Part shown: piece by piece, positions 26,793 to 39,639 of the stretch
Layout of the letters: each line of letters starts with the position of its first letter
How positions within the stretch are numbered: position 1 is the stretch's first letter
Assembly (NCBI RefSeq): GCF_024679095.1
Contig: NC_066516.1
Span: forward strand, 19,482,044 to 19,546,043
DNA from: Eriocheir sinensis
Lineage: Eukaryota; Arthropoda; Malacostraca; Decapoda; Varunidae
DNA: 64,000 nt
Direction of reading: 5' to 3'
Notes under the pieces: model-generated
What the model saw: only the letters and a program-made list of their open reading frames with translations
Databases searched by the model: none
Told to the model about the DNA's origin: nothing
Translations under genes and position numbers: made by a program

Positions 26793-26836
<44 letters not shown>
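26685..26836. repeat. (CA)n and (TC)21 microsatellites
   Basis: CA at about 26685-26702 and uninterrupted TC at 26794-26836. Confidence 0.95.
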
Positions 26837-26839
<3 letters not shown>

Positions 26840-26946
26840 CATTTTTCTTTCCGCTATCAAAGCAAGAAAAATACCCGCTTTTATGTTGCATTGTGTTAAT
26901 ATGTATATTTTGTTAGCTAGTTTTTCTCTCAATGACAAACGGTCAG

Positions 26947-26948
<2 letters not shown>

Positions 26949-26992
<44 letters not shown>
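26949..26992. repeat. (GT)22 microsatellite
   Basis: Uninterrupted GT ending about 24 bp before the left arm of the large inverted repeat. Confidence 0.97.
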
Positions 26993-26995
<3 letters not shown>

Positions 26996-27015
26996 GTATG
27001 TGGCCTTGGTGATAA

Positions 27016-27847
27016 CTATAGTCTGTTTCATTAAATCATCTGTCCACCAACAAAGCGGGAATTTTGATAGCTGTGGCACCTGCGTATTTCTAGTTCGTGA
27101 ATACGTGAAAATCAACTGTTGTAATAGACATTCAAGCTTATTTTTCTATAATATATTTGAATGTTTATGTATACAAAAAAAAAAAACTCGGTCGTTTGCA
27201 TCGATAATCTATCATACAAGCACGCGAAAAGACAAGCTTGTATCAAATAATATAGACACATCATGATCGAACGATCTGTGGTTTTTCAAATTCATTGATT
27301 GATAGCTCATTTCAGGTAGTATATTAAACGACATCTGGCTCTGCAAGTGCAAATAAAGGGTATCTTAATAGTTTACTGCATGTAAATAACGATTCATAAT
27401 CGAAATAAAATGAAACAGTAAATAATAAATATTGAATGCGATGCTAGGCTATTTCGAATATTAGGCTACCTATGTTATTTACATGCAACACATAAAAATT
27501 CCTTATGTATAGACCCTTGCAGGGTCGGATGTCACTTTATGTACCTAAATGAGATGAAATATGGGTATCTGAAAGGCTATAAATCGTTCGAGTATGATCA
27601 AACTATACTGTTTGATATACAAGTTGTTCTTTAGTGTGCTTGTATAGTATATTATCGATGCAAATCTTCATGCTTGCGGTTTCATATAAGATGACCTTTT
27701 TTTTTTTCTTTTTTTTTTTTTTGTATACACAAACATTCAAATATATCACTGAAAATATAAAGTTGATCTTCACGCAATCACGAGCTAACAGTGCGCAGGT
27801 GCCACATCTACGTTCACGAGTGGACAGACGGAATGAAACGGACTATA
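27016..27847. repeat. Large imperfect inverted repeat, arms about 375 bp, loop 83 bp
   Basis: The left arm (27016-27390) matches the reverse complement of the right arm (27474-27847) along its whole length. Shared blocks in the same order: GTGGCACCTGCG (27073 and 27794-27805), ATATATTTGAATGTTT (27151-27166 and 27731-27746), TGTATAC plus an A/T homopolymer, TTTGCATCGATAAT (27195-27208 and 27651-27664), ATACAAGCAC, CGAACGAT, and TGCATGTAAATAAC at the loop edge (27377-27390 and 27474-27487). Arm lengths are nearly equal. The outer ends lie beside a GT microsatellite on the left and a GGT tract on the right. No transposase frame, classic terminal motif or clear target duplication is visible. It could be a foldback-type non-autonomous element or an old inverted duplication. 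Confidence 0.88.
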
Positions 27848-28052
27848 ATGATGGTGGAAGTGGTGGTAGTGGTGAGGGGGATGGGGGGCGAGAGGGGTCG
27901 TAATGGTGATAATGAACGTAGCGGTGGTGGAGGTGATGGTGAGGATGATGGTTGTGGGGATGGCGAGGATAATAGTTATGGTGACGGAGCCGTAGTGGTA
28001 GTTGTGGTGATGAGGGTCGTACGTGGTGGTGGTGGTGGTGGCGCCTCGTACA
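27848..28052. repeat. GGT/GAT-rich trinucleotide tract
   Basis: Degenerate GGT, GGA and GAT triplets start at the right arm of the inverted repeat and end with a pure GGT run (28025-28042). Confidence 0.85.
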
Positions 28053-28139
28053 GCCAGGGGCGAGGTCGTCTTTAATAGGTTGCTCTGGGGCATGGCAGGA
28101 CGCTTCGGTCACCCTCCTTCCCCTGTCCCTACCACCACC

Positions 28140-29330
28140 ACCACCACTGTCTCGGAAAGGGGAAGGAGAGGACTGGAAAAGTAAGAGGAGGAGATGTAAA
28201 GAAGATGAATTGGGAGAATGTTGACGAGGGATTGGAAGAAGAAGGAGATGGAAAAAAGAAGGATGCTCAAGAAAACAGAAAGTGGAGGAGAAGGAAAGAA
28301 GAGGCAGCGTACAAGAAGAATAGGAGATAGAAAAAATAAAAGGACTAGTATAGAGGAAGTAAGGCAAACGAGCTGAAGAAGACAAAAAGGAGTAAATGGA
28401 GGAGAGGGAAGGAGAAATGAGCTCTGTCGAAGAATGTGAATAATAGGAGGAGGAAGAGGAGGAGGAGGAGGAAGGAACGAGTGGAAAAGGAGAGCGAAGG
28501 CAATTGTGGAAGGAAGAGGGGGTGGAATGAGGGAAAGAAGGAAGAAAGGAACAAAAGAAGGGAGACAATAGCAAAGGAAGAGGAGGAACGGAACTTGAGA
28601 AAGGCATAGGGTGAATAGAAGAAAAAGAATGTTACAAGGGAAGGAAAAGTAAAGTAAAGACGAAAAGGAGTGGGATGGAAAAGGAGGAAGAGCAGAGGAC
28701 GTGAGGCGATAGGAGATACGAAGAGGAGGGAAAGCCAGACCTTGTCAGGAGGAAGAGGAGGAAGAAGAGGAAGAGATAAGGGAAGGCAGGCGTGAGCGAT
28801 GGGAGAGGCTGGGACAGGGAAGGGACGGTAGTGAACAAGATGGGAGGAAGAAGGAAGGAAGAGAGGGAAGTGAGGACGGAAGGAAGACAGGACGAAAGAA
28901 AAGAAGTTAGGAAGGAAGAAAGAAAGAAAGAAGGAAAAAATATGAAAGAAAGAAAGAAAGTAAGAGAGAAAGAAAAAGAAAGAAAGAAAAAAGAAGAAAG
29001 GAAGGATGGAAGGAAGATAGGACGGAAGAAAGGAAGGTAGGAAGGAAAAAATGGAAAGAAGGAAGGAAGAAATGAAGGAAGGAAGGAAAAAAAATAAGGT
29101 GGAAAGGAGAGGAAGTAAAAAAAAGGGAAAAAGAAAAAAAAGAAGTGAGGGAGAAAAAAAAAAGAGATATAAAAATAAGGAAAAAAAGGACAGAAGAGAG
29201 GAAAGAATGAAGGAGAGGAAAAAGAATGAATAAGTAATGAAGAAGGGAGTAAAGGGAAAGTAGGGAAGGGAGGGTAGAATATTAATGATGAATAAAATAA
29301 ATACGGAGGTTAAAAGGAACGGAGAGAAGG
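28140..29330. repeat. Polypurine domain, GGAA/GAAAG repeats
   Basis: About 1.2 kb of A/G on the plus strand. GGA runs occur near 28446-28471, and GAAA, AAGG and GGAAGAAAGG words dominate 28840-29230. The 329-codon minus-strand frame spanning it is Ser/Phe/Leu/Pro low complexity. Confidence 0.75.
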
Positions 29331-29442
29331 GCAAAGCGGGGTATGTATTATGTCCAAAGTCTCTCTGTACCTTTGGCTAAAATATGAATGAGACTAAAAT
29401 GGAGAAGGTCAGAGACGGCGATACATAAATAATACCATCTTA

Positions 29443-29485
<43 letters not shown>

Positions 29486-29535
29486 GCTACTACTACTACT
29501 ACCGATACAACCTCTCTCTCTCTCTCTCTCTCTCT
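29443..29535. repeat. (ACT)n and (CT)n microsatellites
   Basis: ACT units 29443-29484, an interruption, more ACT to 29501, then CT 29513-29535. Confidence 0.95.
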
Positions 29536-29768
29536 AACCACATTTCACGCTTAATTATTTTATCTCAACGTCTCCATGTATTTTTTCAACAATTTTAAAG
29601 GAAGGAAAACTAATCTGGTTGTCTTTCTCAGATTCTTTTCTTCCTCAGTGTCCCCCAAAAGGCCTTCGTGACTCCTTGACACTGCTCTCCTTTAAATGTA
29701 CTAAAGGAATCAATATCGCCGTAGTGCTCCTCTTTTACCTCATTCTCGGTCATTACACGCAATTAAAT

Positions 29769-29771
<3 letters not shown>

Positions 29772-29808
<37 letters not shown>
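29772..29808. repeat. (CA)18 microsatellite
   Basis: Uninterrupted CA. 29809-30453 holds ordinary to GC-richer DNA; no exon is called. Confidence 0.96.
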
Positions 29809-29809
<1 letters not shown>

Positions 29810-30453
29810 TACATGGTTTGACATAACGACATTACAGGCGCCGAAAAGATTATCAACGCAACGGATGTTCATGCCATTCCATAAACGGGCAGGTAGATAC
29901 ATATCAACTCTGGATTCTGCAACATTTCGTCCAGTGGTGACGGGTTGAATATTCGACTTAATTTATTCATCCCCACAGACGGTGAGGCGTCGCGCTCTCG
30001 TAAACACAAATATTTACACGAGAAATCAGGAGGAAACGACGCTGAGGCAGGTGCTCCGCGTCCCTGGTGAGTGATAGCACGGCGCGGCGAGGACGTCTTT
30101 GGAATAACGATAAGGAGCACAGAGGCAGCTGTCCGGAGGATGATGGAGCAGGTCCCCGGGGGCTGATGGGTGGGGGTGTTGAGGGAAGTCGTGTCTGCTG
30201 AAGGGGGTGGGGTGGGGGGAGTGAAGCTAGGCGAGGGGATAAAGTAAGAAGGAGGGGTGGGTGGGGAGGTAGAATGAAAGGTATCCAGGTGATGCATGCG
30301 CGGGAGATAAGTAGTAGGAACAGATAGATCGAGGCAGACGTCGGTGTTGGCAAAATAAATTAATGTATCTGCGCTTCTATTTGCCTGTTTGAAAAGTATC
30401 TCGTAATAGTTCTTGGGGTTTTCGTGGACTGTTTTGAGATTCCGATGATAGTT

Positions 30454-30713
30454 TAAAGGGGCTATTACACTGGGCAAATTTTCCGTGGATCTTCAGTCTA
30501 ACCACGATTTCCGGTAGCGTGGCTCTCATTTGTTTCTTGTTATTGCTGCTGATGATGATGATGAGTAATACCGTCTTCCTTTGGTGAAATCTACTGTAGC
30601 TTTGGAAGATCGTGGACACGTCAGAAAACCACGGAAAGATGAGAACAACGCCAACGGAAATCGTGGTTTGACTGAAGATCCAGGAAAATTTGCCCAGTGT
30701 AATAGCCCCTTTA
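30454..30713. mobile_element. Short MITE with terminal inverted repeats of about 75 bp
   Basis: The left end starts TAAAGGGGCTATTACACTGG. The right end, read on the minus strand, starts identically and continues with GCAAATTTTCC, TGGATCTTCAGTC and AACCACGATTTCCG, with only a few differences or one-base indels. Arms span about 30454-30530 and 30637-30713, with about 105 bp between them containing a short GAT run. It has no coding capacity, so it would depend on a transposase supplied elsewhere. Flanks give at best TTTA on both sides, so the target duplication, and with it the superfamily, is undecided. Confidence 0.88.
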
Positions 30714-31085
30714 CGCGGCTTTTCCATCATGAACGGGGAAATAAAACACCAATGAAAACCCGGTTAATATTCTCTGTGGACTTGTGAAATAGTCATGATA
30801 GGAGCCCGAAACGTTTAAGAATATGGGCTTGAAACATGAGAACCGATGAGGGATGTTTTCAGCCTGATAGTTTTGCCCTCACGTGGATACAAAGAGAAGG
30901 ATTCACATTACATTCTGCACCATTTTTTCTTTTTATATATATCGGAAGCGGAGGGTGAGTTGGGCGCCTTTCAGCCAGGGACGCCGCGCGGGACATAATT
31001 GGAGAGGGACGACCAACGAGCTCTCCTTTGTGTTCCTCAATAATGAAATCGAATACGTCGCTTCTTATCCCATTGTGTATCGACT

Positions 31086-31345
31086 TTATCTATCTATCCA
31101 TCTATCTATCTATCTATCTATTTATCTATCTACCTATCTATCTATCTATCCATCTATCTATCTATTTATTCACCTATCTATCCAACTTTCTATCTATCTT
31201 TTTAACTACCTATCTATCTATGTAACTATCTTTCTAATGATTTATTTCTCTATCCCTCTATCTCCCTATTTATCTACTTTTATCAGCCTATCTATATTAA
31301 GCAGTCAATCAATTTATTTCATTATCTACCTATCTATGTACAGAA
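31086..31345. repeat. (TATC)n tetranucleotide repeat
   Basis: Mostly TATC units with scattered CATC, TTTC and ACC variants; cleanest at 31088-31190, degenerate by 31345. Confidence 0.95.
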
Positions 31346-31577
31346 AATACATAGCAAAGATGGCAGCTGGACCCCTACAGAAACAAAAACAAATCATAAT
31401 GCGCTAAGCACACACACACACGAAAAAAAAAAAAAAATCCGGCTTCACATTCTCTCAAAAGTTTCGGGCTGAGGTACAAGACTCCCCCACAAAATAAACA
31501 CCTTCAGTAACTTGCTCCGCTCGGCAACTTCCACCCACCCATGCACGCAGCCAGCCGTGCACAACCTTGCCTCGGAC

Positions 31578-31900
31578 GTGTGTGTGTGTGTGTGCTGCCT
31601 TGCTACACGAGCTCAAAGAAAGGAAGGAAGGAAGGAATGCACCAACAATGAGACAGGCGAACGCAGGAAGAGAAGAAAGAAAAGAAAAGAAAAAGGAAAC
31701 TAAAGGAAAGGAAAAGAATGGAGGGAAAAGTGAAGAAACGAAAAGAAAACGAAAACAAGAGATGAGGAGAGAAGGGAAAAGAAGAGAAGCTATGAGATAT
31801 GAGAAGAGAAAAGAATAGTAAAAAGAACAAAGAAAAAAGAAATGAACTGAAATGAAAATAAAAATGAAGAAAATAAAATAAAAGAATAACATAGAAAAGA
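31578..31900. repeat. GT tract followed by GAAAA/GGAA purine repeat
   Basis: (GT)n at 31578-31594, GGAA units near 31620-31638, then GAAAAG-type pentanucleotide-like DNA to about 31900. 31901-32260 is ordinary sequence. Confidence 0.8.
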
Positions 31901-32272
31901 AATGACTAATTCAATGTTAAGAAGTGATTAGTTTCAGTGCATGGATCCGCCTCTTGTGTTAGCCTGGAATGTCTTGGCGGCGAACAAACAAACCTATAAA
32001 CTCGATGTCCATACACGTTCTTGCCTCTGACCCGCTAGGCATCCCGCTACCCTCTACCCTCCCAGCAAACCGCGTGCAGTGTGGCCGTACCCTTACTGTA
32101 TTATACTCCGTCCCCTTTGCCTCTACGAACAAACTCATACCTCTCTCCTGCGAAAATAAACCGGAAAAAAACAACGAAATATCTCACGCTTCCGTTATAA
32201 AGGGAAAAAAGTTGAGACCATTTGTATCTGGATGTACAAAGTAATCGCCTTACTTCCCACGGTTGTGTGTGT

Positions 32273-32329
<57 letters not shown>
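32273..32329. repeat. (GT)28 microsatellite
   Basis: Uninterrupted GT ending in a short CGCGCG. 32330-32978 has a T11 run with a GT tract near 32521-32544 and otherwise no recognised feature. Confidence 0.97.
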
Positions 32330-32335
<6 letters not shown>

Positions 32336-32975
32336 CTGCCCTCCCTTCCCACGTTTCCGTTCCACCGCAACACACAAGTATCAGGTGTAGGCTTGGGCGA
32401 GGAAAGAGCTTGCTGGTGTGTAGCGTGTGTGGAAAAGTGTATGTCTGTGTGTACCTTAGTGTAGTCGAGGAAGGAAATGGCATATACATGACCTCCTCCT
32501 TGGTGAATATATGACGAGCTCTTTTTTTTTTTGTGTGTGTGTGTGGTGGGGGTGGGGGGGGCGTCTGTCCTTAAGAAAGAGATATTACATTCTAAAATTT
32601 TAATACCAAGTCACCACAATCATGAAGGTGAATCTAATACTAAAATTGATCAAAATTATGAAGGAGGAGCCTCGGAAAAAAATAACTTTTAGGTGGTGTC
32701 AAACAGTGAGAGAAAGGCGTATGAAATAATAACAGAAAACTGAAAAGACGAGATTGCCGCTGAAAGAGAGGGAGAGCAAGAGAGAGAGAAAGCCTTGTGT
32801 TGAGGATAGCTGCGTCTCTTTAAAGGTTAGAGAAAGCAGGTCTCTGAGGCATTGAGAACCAAGTCAGACGAAGAGAAGTCAAAGGAGCCGAGAAGACTCT
32901 CATAAATCATCCAAGAAGACTCATAATGATTTCACTCGCGCCATACCTTTTAGACTTCAGCGTGAGGACGTAATG

Positions 32976-32978
<3 letters not shown>

Positions 32979-33027
<49 letters not shown>

Positions 33028-33198
33028 AGATGGAGATATAAGGGCTAAATAACGAAGCTGAAGATGAATAATTTGATGCTGCGAAGATGTGGCAGATAGA
33101 GAGGACGAAAAGACTTACTAGAGAGGATTAGCAGCGAAAAGACAAAGGAGGAAGAGGATAGGTGGATGAAGATGATGATGAAGCGAGGAGGTGAATGA

Positions 33199-33277
<79 letters not shown>
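32979..33277. repeat. Two (GA)n microsatellites
   Basis: GA at 32979-33021 and 33203-33277, both with purines on the plus strand, separated by 180 bp of A/G-leaning DNA. Confidence 0.97.
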
Positions 33278-33278
<1 letters not shown>

Positions 33279-33600
33279 GAAGAGTGAAATGTATGAAAAA
33301 AGTAACAATAAAAAGGGAGGTGATGAACGTACGATGATAACAGAAGAAAACTCATAAATAAAGTTGAAGGAATAATTGAAGAATAGGCACAAAAAAAGGA
33401 AAAATTGAGACTATGAAATGAAGAGCAGAAAGAGTTGGGAGTCACTGAAACTTCCAAGGAGATTAAGGCACTCAGTGGAGAGAGAAAAATGCAATAAGGA
33501 AGAGAGAGGAGGGAGAGGAGGAGGGAAGAAAGTGCAATTAAATGTCAAGGAATTATTGGCGCCTCGCAATGCCTCTCTGGGTAGTTGTGATCGTCATGGG

Positions 33601-33740
33601 GAAAACAAACAAACAAACAAACAAATAGAGCGTCGAAAAAAAAGTAATGTCCCACAACTTAGTCCATAAATCGTGTGTGTGTGTGTGGGGGGGGGGGGGA
33701 GAGGTAGTGGTGATGGCGGTAGTGATGGTGGTGGTGAAGG
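33601..33740. repeat. AAAC, GT, poly-G and GGT short tracts
   Basis: (AAAC)n at about 33603-33625, (GT)n 33672-33687, G12 at 33688-33699, then GGT/GAT triplets to about 33738. 33741-34222 is unique-looking with no gene seen. Confidence 0.85.
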
Positions 33741-34222
33741 GGCTTTGGACATTTAACATTTAAATAAAAGCCTTGAAACGCTCGCAAAACTGTCAGGCTG
33801 GATGGCGTCGCAGAGGCGTAGCAAACTTTGAACTAATGGTAAACTTACGCGAGCCGAGATACAACTTTTGATGATACTTCCTTCACATAATTACCGTAAG
33901 TTTGATTAGACGGAGCCTCGACTTCCTGTGCTGTTACATGACCTTTCATTTTCCACATGTTTAATTATTCGAGGGGGCAATTTATACAAGGTTTCGCTAA
34001 TTACAGAACTCCAGGATCAGTTTGAGTAGAAGCAAAGTTTTTTAAAGGGAAATTGTAAGAAAAGAACTTCTGCGCAATCGAGGTTAAGCGAAAGTAATGC
34101 CAATGCGTAATTAGTATCGGCAAAGAAAAGCTTTATGATTCTAAATAATTACTTGCCTCTGTTGTGATATTGATAATGAGGAGGGAGAGAGAGTGCGTCG
34201 CCGACACCTCCAACATATAAAT

Positions 34223-34229
34223 ACACACA

Positions 34230-34299
<70 letters not shown>
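34223..34299. repeat. (CA)n microsatellite
   Basis: About 77 bp of CA with one GCGC interruption near 34231. 34300-34905 has ordinary composition and no recognised gene. Confidence 0.96.
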
Positions 34300-34301
<2 letters not shown>

Positions 34302-34905
34302 CACGCGCCTGTCAGTCTCTCTCACCCCCTCACACCAGCACACATTCCCTGCACCGAGAAAAGAGCAGAGGAAGCCTTCCCATCCTTTTTCCTCGACATG
34401 ACTTCGTTGGCTTCCGAGTAATTTCGAAATTGAATTGTGCTCCTCCTCAGACCGGCGGCGAGTGCAATGAATTCATGCAAAGTGCTGCGCCTGACGCATT
34501 AGGCTGGGCTCGCCATGGCCGAACTTTGGGCAGAAAAAGTCTGTTAGAAAATAAAAGTTCCTCTCGTTTGTAAATAACTTTTAGATTCTAAACATAAGCG
34601 CTAATAACAAAAAACTACTTCCATTTGAGAAAAAGTACCAATATTATTAAAAGAAGACTAGTGTTCTTGAACTTTAAAATGTCTGAGTTTAATGCTATCA
34701 AGGAGCGGAGCGGAGTTTTCCCTGAGATTACAAGAGTTTCCTATTTCCTGCGTTTTCTTTTCCTTACTTTTCCATTCCTATGCAATGAATTACTTATACT
34801 AATAAGTACCAAGTTTGGAAAGACTGCCAGTGTAATTTGATACGATAAAAAACCTGGAAAATTAATGCAACTTTATTTAATCACCAGGTAACTTATTTTG
34901 CTTTT

Positions 34906-35265
34906 TGAAAACACAAGGAAGAAAATTAATCGCTTTGTTTGGAATTATTTTTTTGTTATTGCAGTGCCTGTGAACCTCTTCATAAGTATGATGTATGAGT
35001 GTAGTGTTTCCTGGCAGTTACTGCGTGGCCCTTTATGAATATAATGTATTAATAAAAAAAATGTCTGGTATGGCGACTTGACTTGTTGAAAACACAAATA
35101 TCAAAATGAATCACTTTGTTTGTATTCCTCTTTAATGGCAGCGACTGTAAAGCTCCTTATAAATAAATACAGAGTATGAGTGAAGTGCTTCCTGGTAGTT
35201 GCCGTGTGGCACTTCATAAGTATAGAGTAAAAGAAAATGTCTCGGGCATGGCTGTGTGCAGCACG
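34906..35265. repeat. 181-bp tandem duplication
   Basis: TGAAAACACAA occurs at 34906 and 35087. Both units then share AAT(C)(G/A)CTTTGTTTG, a GCAG(T/C)G block, CATAAGTAT or a variant, GAGTG(T/A)AGTG and TTCCTGG(C/T)AGTT. Both end near a run of A followed by ATGTCT. Diverged, so not recent. Composition is ordinary rather than low-complexity. Confidence 0.85.
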
Positions 35266-35480
35266 TGTCACCCCCAGCGGCAGCCCCCTCCCCTCCCTCC
35301 CCCCCGCCCCCCGACCCAGCAGCTCCCGGCATTCAACGCGCTGGTTCGTGGCGGCGGCGGCGACGGACGTCAAGGCCAAAGTTTGCAGTTCGCTGGAAAA
35401 TGTTACACGTGGAGGAGAGGAAGACGAGGAAAGCGTATCGGAAACACGCCCCTGAAGAGCGTCACGACGAGCACCGACAC
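35266..35480. other. Short GC-rich, CpG-containing patch
   Basis: Contains C/G runs, GGCGGCGGCGGCGAC and several CpG in otherwise AT-leaning DNA. Frames on both strands are open here only because of composition. No domain recognised. Confidence 0.4.
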
Positions 35481-35984
35481 GCACAAAAGCCTCGGCCCTT
35501 CAGAGTGACAGGTGCTCAGAGGTCGGACTCCATCACCCCTCCCCCCAAACCTACCCCCCCTGCCCTGTCTCCGTCCCAGGCCTCATCAAACCTCTTACCA
35601 TCCACTTCAGTCCCCTTCCCCCTTCCCCTTCCGTCCTCCTCCGTCCTCGTTACCTTCCGGCCTCAATATCTGTCATCATTACCAAACTTCAGTATCAGCT
35701 TTCCTCTTGCCGTTATTCCTAGTATGTCAGCAACTTTAATCATTAGCATTAACATCAAAAGTTTTTCTTCTCCCTTTTTTTCATGTGATCATCGTGGGTT
35801 ATATATTTGTTGGTTATCTATTCCGTCAGGCTTCACTTGCACTGCTCTGTTCCACTCTTCGCCTCTTCTCCTAACCTCCTCAAAGGCTATCATTCTCTTC
35901 TCATACCTTCTTGCGTCTCATCCCATCCCTTTTTATCCCCTTCCCGTTCATCCCTCCATCCGTCCGCTCCTTACCCTGTCTCGC

Positions 35985-36420
35985 AATAACCCTCCAACCC
36001 CTCCTGACTACCCCTCTTCTCTTCCCCTCTCTCAATTCACTTTTTTCCCCCTCTCTTTCTCACACCTTCCAACTCCTCACTTCTCCTTCTTCTTCCCCTC
36101 TCTCTCTCTCCGCCACTTCCAACGTCTCCTCACTCCTTTTCTTCCTCTCTCCTTCTCCGCCATACCCCTCCTCACTTCCCCTCTCTCTCCCTCTCTCTCC
36201 TCCCCTACAACCCCTCCTTACTTCTCCTCTCCTCTCCCCTCTCTCTGTCCACCCTTCCAACCCTTCCTCATTACCCCTCTCATTTCCCCCTCTTCCTCTC
36301 TCGCTTCCGCCCTTCCCCTCCTCACTACTTCTCTCTTCTTCCCCTCTCTCCCTCTCTTCGCCCCTCCAACCAATCAACAGTTCTCTCTTCTTCCCCTCCC
36401 CCCCCCCACTCTCTCTCCGC
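35985..36420. repeat. Pyrimidine minisatellite, unit about 50-75 bp
   Basis: Repeats of a CTTCCAACnCCTCCTCACT core followed by CTCTCTTCCCCTCTCTCTC variants on the plus strand. This accounts for most of the longest open frame of the window (35256-36539), which I do not accept as a gene. Confidence 0.65.
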
Positions 36421-36809
36421 CCTCCCTTTCCACTTGTCCCCTTCGCCAGGTAATCTCTCGCTTCATCGCCGCCGCATCAAGGACGGGGCAGCTTCCTCAG
36501 GTCGTCAGTCACTTGCCACACTTCATTGGCCCCACATAATGGCGCCTAAGAGTCCGCCAAGCCAGCCAGGCCGCGTCCCTCGCAGCCAATAAGGTCCTGA
36601 CAGACGAACGATTCAGTACAGCCGTGGGCCCAGGTAGGTAACGATCAACACACGGGGCGTCCTCCAGGGTCCTAAGATTTGGAGGACGCACGGCTGATTG
36701 GTGGTCTAGTTCCTTTACGTGAGATGCGATTCAGTAAGTATGTCTCATTATGGAAGGCGATCAGTCCCCGGAAGTGATTAGGAACAAACACTTCAAGGAA
36801 TCTGAGTCA

Positions 36810-37440
36810 AGTCTTGCTCTGCCTTGCCTTGCCTTCCCTGCCTTCCCCATCCTTCCTCTACCTTGCATTGCTTTTCCTGACTTCCCCTGTCTTCCCCAGC
36901 CTTCCTCTGCCTTCCCCTACCTTCAACTGCCTTGCCCTGCCTTCCCCTTCCTTCCCCATCCTTTCTCTGCCTTGCCTTGCCTTCCCCTGCCTTTCTCCTG
37001 TCTTCCCCAGCCTTTCTCTGCCTTCCCCTACCTTCCACTGCCTTGCCCTGCCTTCCCCTGCCTTCCGCATCCTTCCTCTTCCTTGCCTTGCTTTTCCTGC
37101 CTTTCCCCCGTCTTCCCCAGCTTTCCTATCCCTTCCCCTACCTTCCACTGCCTTGCCCTACCTTCCCCTGTCTCCCCCCTGCCTTGCTCTTCCATGCTTT
37201 TCTCGACTTTCCTAACCCTGCCTTGCCTTGCTTTCCCTGCCCTTCTCCTGTCTTCCCCAGCCTTCCTCTGCCTTCCACTACCTTCCACTGCCTTGCCCTG
37301 CATTCCCCTGCCTTCCCCTGCCTCCCCCCTGCCTTGCTTTCCCTGCTTTCCTTGACTTGCCTAACCCTGCCCTGCCTTGCCTTCCCTGTCTTGCTCTGTC
37401 CTGTTTATCTTGTCCTGCCTTGCCCTGTCTTGCCTTTCAC
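36810..37440. repeat. CCTTSCC-type minisatellite with 110-140-bp higher-order period
   Basis: Short words (CCTTGCC, CCTTCCC, CCTGCCTT) are arranged in a larger unit. CTTCCCCAGC falls at 36891, 37002, 37112 and 37252 (111, 110 and 140 bp). The 140-bp unit has gained a block containing CTCCCCCCTGCCTTGCT and CCTAACCCTGCC that appears again at about 37322-37372. The 201-codon plus-strand frame is the repeat read in frame. 37441-38017 holds no recognised gene. Confidence 0.92.
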
Positions 37441-38017
37441 TCCGCTACCCGCCTCCTCCTTCCTTTCCCCTCTGCTACATGAGTGATACGTGAAGACACT
37501 CGCCCGGAGAGACACTCATTAGCTGACCCTTCATGCTGGCGGCGGCACCTCCCTCCCTCCCTCCCTACGCTCCTCTCCCTCATAATCTTTCAGCAGCAGG
37601 TCGGTTACCGAGGGTCGTCTGCATGGCCCTGATCTCGAGCAAGTAGTTCTAACCAGACTAGTTAAGACTTAAAAATATTTTGTGATGGAACACCTTTTCG
37701 TCTCCGCCTCAGTTCCAAAGTACAAGAAAATCATGAAAATTCAATTGATTACATTGAAAAAAAATACATTAATGTGCAACGGTAATAATTATGAATCTTA
37801 TATAGCTAACCCCTACTCTGCATTCCTCTCATATTATAATCAGAATCTAGTAGAATATGTTGCTTCACTCTTTTAATACTATATAGTAATTAATTGCATC
37901 ATCATATACAACTTCATCCCCGTAATTCATCCTTTCTTGTGTCTTCGGTGTGTCGGAGTTACGGACTTTGTTACTTGTGGCATTTGTACTCTTCCGGCTC
38001 CACCTATTGCACTATGT

Positions 38018-39506
<1,489 letters not shown>

Positions 39507-39639
39507 TGTTATCGAGTCGCCTGTTTTCCACTAACTAGACACTCCCTAACAACCAGGCATCGGAGGAGTGCCGCGACCTTCAGACTCTTTTTTACCTGCT
39601 GCAACGACGTAAGTTTACCCGGCCCTTTGCATAACTTCC

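Noticed and set aside
28345..29334. 329-codon minus-strand frame
   Set aside because: It is the complement of a 1.2-kb polypurine domain and consists almost only of Ser, Phe, Leu and Pro.
29869..30477. 202-codon minus-strand frame
   Set aside because: Its start lies inside the terminal repeat of the 30.45-kb MITE, the middle is Pro/Ser/Thr low complexity, and no motif is recognisable.
35256..36539. Longest open frame of the window (427 codons, plus strand)
   Set aside because: Most of it is a polypyrimidine minisatellite read as Ser/Pro/Leu; the start lies in a short GC-rich patch and nothing resembles a known domain.
36750..37355. 201-codon Pro/Leu/Phe-rich frame
   Set aside because: It is the CCTT-type minisatellite in frame; overlapping frames on both strands are equally open.
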